Of a DNA stretch of 64,000 bases, positions 55,113-61,761 are shown one piece after another. Position 1 is the first letter of the stretch; each line of letters begins with the position of its first letter. The translations under genes and the position numbers were made by a program. Below the pieces are notes generated by a model. The model was not told where the DNA came from. It worked only from the letters and a program-made list of their open reading frames with translations, and did no database searches. Origin of the DNA: Paenibacillus sp. LS1 (GTDB lineage: Bacteria > Bacillota > Bacilli > Paenibacillales > Paenibacillaceae); assembly GCF_026013365.1 (NCBI RefSeq), contig NZ_JAPDOE010000001.1, forward strand, positions 496,001 through 560,000. The letters are read 5' to 3'.

Positions 55113-55262
55113 ATGGTCAAGAAGAAAATGTCCAAAGTTCTTAGCGCAGCTTTAATCGTTTCTATGCTGGCTACTGGCGTAATAGTCGCTCTTCAAGGTA
55201 AAACAACGTTAGAGGCATCTGCAGGGGATAAAAAGGTTGAAGTTATTAAAGCACAAGCGTGA
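55113..55262 (+). CDS. Small exported peptide precursor, copy 1
   Basis: 49 residues. Start MVKKKMSK, a hydrophobic helix SAALIVSMLATGVIVAL, then TTLEASA and the tail GDKKVEVIKAQA. GGAGGT at 55101-55106 lies 6 nt before the ATG. Signal peptidase cleavage after ASA would release a 12-residue peptide. The layout (basic start, hydrophobic segment, short charged tail) is that of secreted signalling peptides such as Phr precursors, but no Rap-type receptor gene is near and no sequence family is recognised. A paralogue with the same promoter and terminator is at 59088. It could also be a small membrane toxin. Confidence 0.75.
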   Translation: MVKKKMSKVLSAALIVSMLATGVIVALQGKTTLEASAGDKKVEVIKAQA

Positions 55263-55331
55263 GACCTTACTATGAAGAAGCTTAGGTGCGACTATACAGT
55301 CCCAATTAGAATATTCGAAGCACCTGATACG

Positions 55332-55368
55332 AAAACCTCAGCTCGGTTAACCCAGCTGAGGTTTTTTC
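55332..55368 (+). terminator. Terminator of peptide cassette 1
   Basis: AAAACCTCAGCT and AGCTGAGGTTTT pair perfectly around CGGTTAACCC, followed by T6 in total. The same loop sequence is found in cassette 2. From here to 55531 no supported feature was seen. Confidence 0.85.
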
Positions 55369-55531
55369 ATTATCATTATGAATCGATACCGAGGGACGAG
55401 ATCATGGTTCCATTAGCGATTAAGAATATAACTAAACGGTTATTTTCCTCGTTAATTCATTAAGCTAACGAGCAGGTTAGCTTAAATTATACTTGTTAGA
55501 CGGAGATTGAGTAGCATAATTAACTCATTGT

Positions 55532-55566
55532 GAATTCGACCATTTCGTTGGTCGAATTCTTTTTTT
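55532..55566 (+). terminator. Plus-strand terminator near the end of map
   Basis: GAATTCGACCA and TGGTCGAATTC form an 11-bp perfect stem followed by T7. The T-run orientation serves plus-strand transcription into the end of the minus-strand map gene. Confidence 0.75.
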
Positions 55567-56313
55567 CTATTGCGCGGTCAGAATTTGTGGACCTTCAGCT
55601 GTGATGGCGATTGTATGCTCGTATTGAGCGGCGAGCTTGTTGTCCTTCGTCCGTGCGGTCCAGCCGTCAGAATCAAGTGTCATGAAGTAGGTGCCTTCGG
55701 TGATCATAGGCTCAATCGTGAACACCATACCCTCCTTGATCCGGAGACCTTTTCCGGGCTTGCCTACATGCATATACGTTGGCTCCTCGTGCAGGTCACG
55801 GCCTATGCCATGAGCTAGAAGGTCGCGCACAACACCGAAACCGTGCGATTCCGCATGCCGCTGAATCGTGCTTGTTACATCGCCGAGTCGATTGCCGGGC
55901 TGCGCCTGCTCAATGCCCATATCAAGGCATTCCTTCGTAACACGCATCAACTTTTCGGCCGTCGGTGAGATTTGCCCAACCGCATAACTCCAAGCCGAAT
56001 CGCCGAGCCAGCCGTCTAGCTCCGCGACCGTGTCAATCGTCACAATATCGCCTTCCTCAAGTGGCTTATTGCTAGGGAAGCCATGCGCGATTACATCGTT
56101 GATCGAGGCACAGGTCGCATACGGATAGCCCTTGTATCCCTTTTGGTATGGCTTGGCACCGTGCTTTAAAATCATTTCCTCGAATATGCGCTCTATCTCA
56201 TTGGTTGTGATGCCCGATTGGATGAGCGGGGCAATTGTACGATGGCATTCAGCCACCACTTGGCACGCCTTACGAATGGATTCAATTTCATGCTTGCTTT
56301 TTAGAATGATCAT
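55567..56313 (-). CDS. map: Type I methionine aminopeptidase
   Basis: 248 residues, the usual length of the enzyme that removes the initiator Met from nascent proteins. The six catalytic and metal-binding positions are all present: His77 (IAHGFP), Asp94 and Asp105 (TIDTVAELDGWLGD), His168 (LAHGIG), Glu201 (TIEPMI) and Glu232 (YEHT). The essential copy in Bacillota normally lies in the ribosomal protein cluster; this one is 7 nt downstream of a TetR gene in a locally GC-richer segment, so it is probably an accessory, possibly acquired, paralogue under TetR control. Confidence 0.93.
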   Translation of the reverse strand: MIILKSKHEIESIRKACQVVAECHRTIAPLIQSGITTNEIERIFEEMILKHGAKPYQKGYKGYPYATCASINDVIAHGFPSNKPLEEGDIVTIDTVAELDGWLGDSAWSYAVGQISPTAEKLMRVTKECLDMGIEQAQPGNRLGDVTSTIQRHAESHGFGVVRDLLAHGIGRDLHEEPTYMHVGKPGKGLRIKEGMVFTIEPMITEGTYFMTLDSDGWTARTKDNKLAAQYEHTIAITAEGPQILTAQ

Positions 56314-56320
56314 GTTCGTA

Positions 56321-56866
56321 TCAGGCCCCCTTCGTAATAGCTTTCATAGCGAGTCGGGCAATTCGATCAACGTCCAGGTCGGAATTGCCTGCATAGTAGT
56401 GGACTCCACAGCAACCGACAAGCACAGCAAGCATATGGTCGACGCTGTCGTCTTCGCACTGGGCGATCGTTTGGAGTGGCACGTACAGTCGTTCCATAAA
56501 CCTACTCTTGGCGTGATGTCGATCCCTCTCAGGCAAGCCTGTATAATGTTCCGTTGCCATTTTGTAGACGAGATATGCGCGAGCATCTGATTGCCACAGC
56601 CGGAGCAGCGCTGCACAATACGTCAACAACTGCTTGTCATCCGAGGGGCTGTCGGTGATCTTCGCCCATTGTGTGATAACTTGCTCGCATCGCTCGAAGC
56701 CGCTCCCCAACACATCTTCTATTAATAAATGCCGATTAGGATAATAATGGTATACTGTGCCGTAACCAAGCCCTGCCTCGCGGGCGACATCCCGAATATC
56801 AAAGCTGCCTCCGGTGCGAAAGGAGGAGCGCGCGGCGACGTCCAGGATCTGTTCTCTGCGCTGCAT
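56321..56866 (-). CDS. TetR/AcrR-family regulator upstream of map
   Basis: About 181 residues from ATG 56866 (MQRREQILDVAARSS); the frame extends to a TTG at 56914 but neither start has a strong ribosome binding site. The helix-turn-helix reads FDIRDVAREAGLGYGTVYHYYPNR, and the C-terminal part is helical with unusual Cys residues (CCGVHYYAG). It forms an operon with map (7 nt gap). CGGCATTACA (56942-56951) and TGTAATGCCG (56975-56984), a perfect inverted repeat upstream, may be its operator. Confidence 0.85.
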   Translation of the reverse strand: MQRREQILDVAARSSFRTGGSFDIRDVAREAGLGYGTVYHYYPNRHLLIEDVLGSGFERCEQVITQWAKITDSPSDDKQLLTYCAALLRLWQSDARAYLVYKMATEHYTGLPERDRHHAKSRFMERLYVPLQTIAQCEDDSVDHMLAVLVGCCGVHYYAGNSDLDVDRIARLAMKAITKGA

Positions 56867-56941
56867 ACGGAGAAACGCAAAACATCTGTTGTGTTCAATA
56901 AAATGAAGGCTCAATCAGTTATAGAAAAGAGAAAAGACAAG

Positions 56942-56984
56942 CGGCATTACACAAAGAGAGAAGGGAGTGTAGGCTGTAATGCCG
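56942..56984. promoter_or_regulatory. Inverted repeat upstream of the TetR-map operon
   Basis: CGGCATTACA and TGTAATGCCG are perfect 10-bp inverted arms with a 23-nt spacer. It is either an operator or a hairpin. Confidence 0.5.
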
Positions 56985-57045
56985 ACTCAGAATATACATG
57001 GGGAAGACTGGCGAGAAATTTAAATCAAAGGAGATACACAAGAGA

Positions 57046-57140
57046 ATGATTTATTGGAGTATACAGACATTAGAGGTTTGGAACCAAGCCAAAAAAAGGT
57101 GAGGATCCAATCTGGCTGTGGATCAAAAAGCTAATGTAAG
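57046..57140 (+). pseudogene. Short DUF3841-like remnant
   Basis: AAGGAG (57028-57033) precedes ATG 57046, which reads MIYWSIQTLEVWNQAKKR before a stop. A shift by one frame at an A7 run continues as GEDPIWLWIKKLM. The opening and the PIW-W motif resemble DUF3841 proteins, so this looks like an internally deleted gene. Low certainty. Confidence 0.35.
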
Positions 57141-57231
57141 AAGTAATTGAAAACTCCTGTGTAAATCTCAAGTCGCTAATAAATGTAAATCATAGAGAAG
57201 TAGAGTGAAGTTGTAATGTCAGATACTATAG

Positions 57232-57260
57232 TTGATAAGCATTATCATTCATGATATATT
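57232..57260 (+). promoter_or_regulatory. Promoter with a Fur-box-like operator
   Basis: -35 TTGATA (57232-57237), 17 bp, -10 TATATT (57255-57260). TGATAAGCATTATCA (57233-57247) matches the Bacillus 7-1-7 Fur box TGATAATNATTATCA at all but one defined base and covers the -35. It lies ~95 nt before the MarR-nitroreductase operon. Confidence 0.65.
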
Positions 57261-57355
57261 GTTCACAAGTAAATAATATAATAGTGATTATTTAAAAAAA
57301 ACCTATTATTTAAGCGATATTTTTGTTTATTAGTAAAACAAGGGGCGATCAAAGA

Positions 57356-57853
57356 ATGATTTCAAAAGATCAATCAAAGCAGTTGCTATATGACCAATTT
57401 ATCCGTTTTTTACATGTGTATGAGAACCACAAGGATACAGAAATCGAGCATTTCCTAAGTGTCGCCCAGCGAGAAAGCATCGAGAAAATTCCTCAGCATT
57501 TGACCGCAGTTCATATGATAGATTGCATAGGCAAGCATGAGCCTATTAACAACACGGGTATTGCCGAGGCGATGAATTTGTCCAAGGCAAGTATCACCAA
57601 AATAGGAAACAAACTGCTGGAGGAAGGATTCGTCAAACGCACGAAAATGAATGACAACAAGAAGGAGAGCTATTTCCGGTTGTCACCGCAAGGCAAAAAA
57701 ATCTTTGAACTGCATGAACGTCTGCACGTTCATGAGGCTGAACGCTTCTATCGTACTCTCGACAAATATTCGGAAACAGAGCTAAAAGTAATCCATCAAT
57801 TTCTTCAAGACAGCAGTATAACTATTGAATCCAGAAATAACGAAGGAGAGTGA
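57356..57853 (+). CDS. MarR-family regulator
   Basis: 165 residues from ATG 57356, which has AAGGGGCG upstream; the frame extends to 57323 without a binding site. The winged helix-turn-helix has LTAVHMIDCIGKHE, GIAEAMNLSKASITKIGNKLLEEGFV and wing KESYFRLSPQGKK. It overlaps the next gene by 4 nt if GTG 57850 is used, so it is the first gene of a three-gene operon with two flavin nitroreductase-like proteins, which it probably controls together with Fur. Confidence 0.9.
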   Translation: MISKDQSKQLLYDQFIRFLHVYENHKDTEIEHFLSVAQRESIEKIPQHLTAVHMIDCIGKHEPINNTGIAEAMNLSKASITKIGNKLLEEGFVKRTKMNDNKKESYFRLSPQGKKIFELHERLHVHEAERFYRTLDKYSETELKVIHQFLQDSSITIESRNNEGE

Positions 57854-57858
57854 AGCAT

Positions 57859-58434
57859 TTGAGTCTTACGGAATTGATCAGGGCGCGCAGGAGCATTCGC
57901 AAATGTAACTCTACGCCGGTGGACCAGGAGTTAGTTGTTGAATTACTGCGTAAGGCTAATCGGCTTCAACCATTTGTTGAGGATGGCTCGTGGCGAGTGG
58001 TATATGCCGGAACTTCAGAAGCTCGCAAACGGTTGGTGGACTGCATGCTGGAAGAGATGTCGCAGAGCAAGCTCGGCAAGCTTATCCCCGGGAAACTTCT
58101 GGATGTTTTTAAAAAGAGATTTACCGATATTCCTGCCCACGTCATTGTTATGTCGACTGTAGGACCGGATCGTCTGACCAATGATCGCAATTATGCAGCT
58201 GCCTGCGGGATGATGCAGAGCTTCCAACTGCTGGGTTGGGAACATGGGTTAGGCATGTTATGGGATACAGAGCCCATGATTCAGCATGAAGGGTTTTTCA
58301 AAGGAATTGGACTGCGTGAGGATGAAAGATTTGTTGGTATTCTTCATATAGGATATTACGACAAAGTGCCAAGAAGTAGGAAAAGAACGCCAGCCGAGCA
58401 GAAGTGGACTGTATTGCGAGGGCAGTCCACATAG
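57859..58434 (+). CDS. Nitroreductase-family flavoprotein
   Basis: 191 residues from TTG 57859, for which AAGGAG (57843-57848) is correctly spaced; GTG 57850 overlaps the previous stop but has no usable site. It starts LIRARRSIRKCNSTPV, the FMN-phosphate-binding Arg cluster, and has the usual nitroreductase fold with AAACGMMQSFQLLGWEHGLGMLW and GLREDERFVGILHIGYY near the C-terminus. Such enzymes use FMN and NAD(P)H to reduce nitro compounds, quinones or ferric chelates. A Fur-box-like promoter upstream makes an iron-related role possible. Confidence 0.88.
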   Translation: MSLTELIRARRSIRKCNSTPVDQELVVELLRKANRLQPFVEDGSWRVVYAGTSEARKRLVDCMLEEMSQSKLGKLIPGKLLDVFKKRFTDIPAHVIVMSTVGPDRLTNDRNYAAACGMMQSFQLLGWEHGLGMLWDTEPMIQHEGFFKGIGLREDERFVGILHIGYYDKVPRSRKRTPAEQKWTVLRGQST

Positions 58435-58454
58435 AAGAGGAGGATGATGTTAAG

Positions 58455-58940
58455 ATGAAATTGTCAGATCTGGAAGGAGACATGGAAGCTCCGAGTGAGT
58501 TTTTGGAGCGACCGGTATCGCAGGATTTAATCCTTGAATTGCTCAATCATGCTGTATGGGCGCCAAATGATGGACTCCGAGAGCCGTGGCGATTTATCTT
58601 TGCTGATAACCGGTATGGGGACATCATGCAGGGATTGCAGGAGAAGGCTCCTGCGTATCTTCTGGTCTTGGTGAAGGAAGAGGCGGATCAACATAAGCGG
58701 GAAGAGGACTTTGCAGCTGTCTGCTGCCTTATTCAAAATTTCCGCTTGCTGGCTCATGAACAGAGACTGGGTGTGCGTAGTACCTTGCATGACTGGATGT
58801 ACGACCCGAGCCGTACTGAAATGTTTGGGGTAGCCAGTAACGAGCGCATTGCTACAGTTCTAGAATTGGGATACGTTGCAAATCAGTCGAAAGGGAATAC
58901 GGGGTTACCTGAGACTCAACTTCATTTTGAACTTCTTTAG
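58455..58940 (+). CDS. Short nitroreductase-like protein
   Basis: 162 residues from ATG 58455 (AGGAGG lies ~10 nt upstream); the frame opens at 58404 inside the previous gene. It is homologous to the preceding protein: SQDLILELLNHAVWAPNDGLREPWRFIFAD is the family's N-terminal segment and AAVCCLIQNFRLLAHEQRLGVRST the central helix, while ATVLELGYV ends the domain. The usual first helix with the Arg-rich RRSxR FMN-binding motif is missing, so it may bind FMN only as a heterodimer with its neighbour or be degenerate. Confidence 0.8.
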   Translation: MKLSDLEGDMEAPSEFLERPVSQDLILELLNHAVWAPNDGLREPWRFIFADNRYGDIMQGLQEKAPAYLLVLVKEEADQHKREEDFAAVCCLIQNFRLLAHEQRLGVRSTLHDWMYDPSRTEMFGVASNERIATVLELGYVANQSKGNTGLPETQLHFELL

Positions 58941-58979
58941 GGTGGATATGATGGGATGAGAGTCCAGAGGAAAATTTTT

Positions 58980-59007
58980 TTTACAATCATTGTCAGTACG
59001 TTATAAT
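58980..59007 (+). promoter_or_regulatory. Promoter of peptide cassette 2
   Basis: -35 TTTACA (58980-58985), 16 bp, -10 TATAAT (59002-59007). The stretch TTTTACAATCATTGTCAGT and the following TTATAATACAATCA are the same as in cassette 1. Confidence 0.75.
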
Positions 59008-59087
59008 ACAATCATTAGGTGAATTACCCACTCGGCTCGTCATCGTCTTGAGCCGCTTATTACATAATAAATATAGGAGGTATGATC

Positions 59088-59234
59088 ATGGTCAAGAAGA
59101 AAATGTCCACAACCCTCAGTGCAGCTTTAATCGTTTCTATGCTGGCTACTGGCGTAATAGTCGCTATTCAAGGTACAACAACGTTAGAAGTAGCGAAGTC
59201 CGCAGGGGATAAAAAGGTTGAAGTTATTAAATAA
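59088..59234 (+). CDS. Small exported peptide precursor, copy 2
   Basis: 48 residues: MVKKKMST, hydrophobic SAALIVSMLATGVIVAI, TTLEVAKSA and the tail GDKKVEVIK. AGGAGG (59075-59080) lies 7 nt before the ATG. The N-terminal 30 residues are nearly identical to copy 1, whereas the region around the putative cleavage site (VAKSA against ASA) and the C-terminal end (no AQA) differ. Cleavage after KSA would give a 9-residue peptide shared with the first nine residues of the copy 1 tail. Function unknown; see copy 1. Confidence 0.75.
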   Translation: MVKKKMSTTLSAALIVSMLATGVIVAIQGTTTLEVAKSAGDKKVEVIK

Positions 59235-59302
59235 ATCATACGCGAGACCTTACTGAAGAAGGTGCGATTCTAGTAGTCCCAATTAGTGGGGGTAGTTAAA
59301 AG

Positions 59303-59338
59303 AACCTCAGCTCGGTTAACCCGGCTTGAGGTTTTTTT
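59303..59338 (+). terminator. Terminator of peptide cassette 2
   Basis: AACCTCAGCTCGGTTAACCC followed by GGCTTGAGGTTTTTTT. Nearly the same stem and loop as cassette 1. Confidence 0.8.
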
Positions 59339-59518
59339 CTGTATTACTTGGCAGAGCTTCCATCCAACCTTAAAATAGAACTTATGACGATGCAATTCAC
59401 GCAGGAAGATGAAACGTTGAACATGATGCTACCAGTAAAAACCTTCAAGCTTAGGTATGAATTGGCTAGGACTGAATTTTTATGGTTACCGTTATTCTCT
59501 GACTCTCGTTGCTTTTAG
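59339..59518 (+). pseudogene. Start-less coding fragment between cassette 2 and fbp
   Basis: Immediately after the cassette terminator an open frame without start codon reads LYYLAELPSNLKIEL, MQFTQEDETLNMMLPVKTFKLRYEL and ends at a TAG at 59516. The even, charged/hydrophobic pattern looks like the 3' end of a real gene whose 5' part is gone. Family not recognised. Confidence 0.3.
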
Positions 59519-59531
59519 CGGGAGTTTTTTT
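59502..59531 (+). terminator. Terminator upstream of fbp
   Basis: ACTCTCGTTGC pairs imperfectly with GCGGGAGT and is followed by T7. It overlaps the end of the coding fragment. Confidence 0.6.
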
Positions 59532-59604
59532 ATGATGGGGAAAGGCAATGCTAATAATCACCATATAAATAATATTATTTTTTCCTTGAAGGGGGACATC
59601 TGTT

Positions 59605-61536
59605 ATGGATGAGCAATTTTTAGATTTATTGGCCGAGAAATATGATACAGAAGAAAAAATTATAACAGAGATTATCAACCTTGAAGCGATCTCCAATTTG
59701 CCGAAGGGAACCGAGCATTTTGTCAGTGATTTGCATGGGGAGTTCCAGGCTTTTCAGCATGTACTACGGAACGGTTCAGGTACCGTCAAAGAGAAAATCA
59801 AAGAATTATTCCGGGACGCTTGGACGGATCAACAAATCAATGATTTTGCGGCGCTGGTTTATTATCCAGAAGAAAAAATACAGTTGGTTATAGGGGAACT
59901 GAGCAATAAACAGGCTTTAAACCAGTGGTACAGACAAACGATTGAGCAAATGCTGAAACTTATTTCTTATGCCTCTTCCAAATATACGCGCTCGAAATTG
60001 CGTAAAGCTCTGCCAGAGCAGTATGTATATATTGTAGAAGAGCTTCTATATAAGACGGATTCGACCAACAATAAAGATCCTTATTACGAGGAAATATATC
60101 GGCAAATTATATCCTTGGGCCAGGCGGACAAGCTCATTATCGGCCTGTCTTATACGACCCAGCACCTGGTCGTTGACCATCTTCATGTGGTTGGAGATAT
60201 ATATGACCGGGGGCCGGACCCCGATAAAATTATGGATACGCTAATAAACTACCACTCTGTAGATATTCAGTGGGGAAACCATGATGTCCTCTGGATCGGT
60301 GCATACGCGGGTTCTCTGGTCTGCCTTGCAAATATTATCCGAATCTGCGCCAGATATGATAATCTGGACATCATTGAAGATGTCTACGGAATCAATCTAC
60401 GCCCACTGCTAAACTTGGCGGAGAAATACTATGAAGACAATCTGCCCTTCAGACCTAAGCTACAGGCTGGCCATAACGTGTCAGAGCAGGAAATTCTGCA
60501 GATCACCAAAATTCACCAAGCCATTGCCATGATTCAATTTAAACTTGAAATCCCGATTATCAAGAGACGCCCATATTTTAATATGTCGGAAAGAATTTTG
60601 CTAGAGCATATTGATTACAACAAAAATGAAATTAACATCTGCGGGAAAACGTACCTGCTGGAAAACACCTGCTTCGCAACCGTAAATCCGCAGAAGCCTG
60701 AACAATTGCTGGAGGAAGAACGCCAAGTGATGGAAAAGCTGCTATTCTCCGTTCAGCATTCTGAAAAGCTTGCTAGACATATGAACTTTCTCATGAAAAA
60801 GGGCAGCCTTTATTTGAAATATAACGGGAATTTGTTAATCCACGGCTGTATTCCTTTGGATGAAGAAGGAAATATGGAGGAAATGCAGATTGAAGACAAG
60901 ACATATGCGGGCCGTCAATTGCTTGATGTCTTTGAAGAGTATTTACGTTACGCCTATGCGCATCCGGAAGAGACAGAAGATCTGGCGACGGATATGGTAT
61001 GGTACATCTGGACAGGGGAATGTTCATCGCTCTTTGGAAAGAGAGAAATGACCACTTTTGAACGGTATTTTATCCAAGATAAAGAAGCACATAAGGAAAA
61101 AAAGAATCCTTACTACCATTTACGTGAAAATGAAGAGATCTGTCGAAAAATCTTGCTGGAATTTGATTTGAATCCGGATCATGGACATGTCATTAACGGC
61201 CACACACCAGTCAAAGAAATTCGTGGAGAGAGCCCTGTTAAAGCAAACGGAAAAATGATCGTAATTGACGGCGGTTTTTCCAAAGCCTATCAATCCACAA
61301 CGGGCATTGCCGGATATACCTTGTTGTACAATTCCTTTGGCATGCAGCTCGTCGCCCATCAGAAATTTAATTCAAAAGAAGATGTATTACGTAACGGAAC
61401 GGACGTGTTATCTCTAAAAAGATTGGTGGACAAAGAACTGGCGCGGAAGCTAGTGAGGGAAACCAATGTCGGGGAGAAACTGCTGCAGAAAATTTCAAAT
61501 TTGAAGGATCTACTCGAATATCGCTACATGAAATAA
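59605..61536 (+). CDS. fbp: Class III fructose-1,6-bisphosphatase
   Basis: 643 residues, the typical length of the Bacillota-specific FBPase class III, which removes the 1-phosphate of fructose-1,6-bisphosphate in gluconeogenesis. It is a metallophosphoesterase with [13 protein letters not shown] near residue 38-50, [15 protein letters not shown] and WGNHDVLW as metal-binding motifs, and a C-terminal [28 protein letters not shown] segment. AAGGGGGAC lies 7-10 nt before the ATG. Monocistronic: a repeat-type terminator follows at 61612. In a cell using many glycosidic sugars it offers control over carbon flow. Confidence 0.96.
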   Translation: MDEQFLDLLAEKYDTEEKIITEIINLEAISNLPKGTEHFVSDLHGEFQAFQHVLRNGSGTVKEKIKELFRDAWTDQQINDFAALVYYPEEKIQLVIGELSNKQALNQWYRQTIEQMLKLISYASSKYTRSKLRKALPEQYVYIVEELLYKTDSTNNKDPYYEEIYRQIISLGQADKLIIGLSYTTQHLVVDHLHVVGDIYDRGPDPDKIMDTLINYHSVDIQWGNHDVLWIGAYAGSLVCLANIIRICARYDNLDIIEDVYGINLRPLLNLAEKYYEDNLPFRPKLQAGHNVSEQEILQITKIHQAIAMIQFKLEIPIIKRRPYFNMSERILLEHIDYNKNEINICGKTYLLENTCFATVNPQKPEQLLEEERQVMEKLLFSVQHSEKLARHMNFLMKKGSLYLKYNGNLLIHGCIPLDEEGNMEEMQIEDKTYAGRQLLDVFEEYLRYAYAHPEETEDLATDMVWYIWTGECSSLFGKREMTTFERYFIQDKEAHKEKKNPYYHLRENEEICRKILLEFDLNPDHGHVINGHTPVKEIRGESPVKANGKMIVIDGGFSKAYQSTTGIAGYTLLYNSFGMQLVAHQKFNSKEDVLRNGTDVLSLKRLVDKELARKLVRETNVGEKLLQKISNLKDLLEYRYMK

Positions 61537-61583
61537 AACGATTGCTAAAAGTACACACCCGGATCATTAATGTTGACCTCGAG

Positions 61584-61663
61584 TGTCGAGGGACACGAAC
61601 GTATTCCCAGGAAGTCGCTATTTAAGCGGCTTTTTTTTATTTTATCGGTACAAGTTCTTATCC
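61584..61663 (+). repeat. Intergenic terminator-bearing repeat, copy D
   Basis: TGTCGAGGGACACGAACGTATTCCC, hairpin GTCGCT/AGCGGC with T8, then ATTTTATCGGTACAAGTTCTTATCC. It shares its 5' part with copy C and its tail with copies B and C. Confidence 0.7.
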
Positions 61664-61690
61664 AAACTAAGGACAAGAACTTGTACCGAT
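61644..61690. terminator. Long inverted repeat between convergent fbp and BCCT genes
   Basis: The 20-nt arms 61644-61663 and 61671-61690 (ATCGGTACAAG and CTTGTACCGAT at the ends) pair with one mismatch around a 7-nt loop. It overlaps the end of repeat copy D. Confidence 0.75.
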
Positions 61691-61761
61691 TGCCAGAATG
61701 GACAAGACCATAATCCGATTGCCTGAAGGCAGGTACCATTTCTATAGAGGTCAAGTATACA

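Noticed and set aside
55272..55463. 63-codon frame running through the cassette 1 terminator
   Set aside because: It reads through the terminator hairpin, is not conserved in cassette 2 and has no ribosome binding site.
56132..56590. 152-codon plus-strand frame across map and the TetR gene
   Set aside because: Spans two recognised minus-strand genes and lacks a ribosome binding site.
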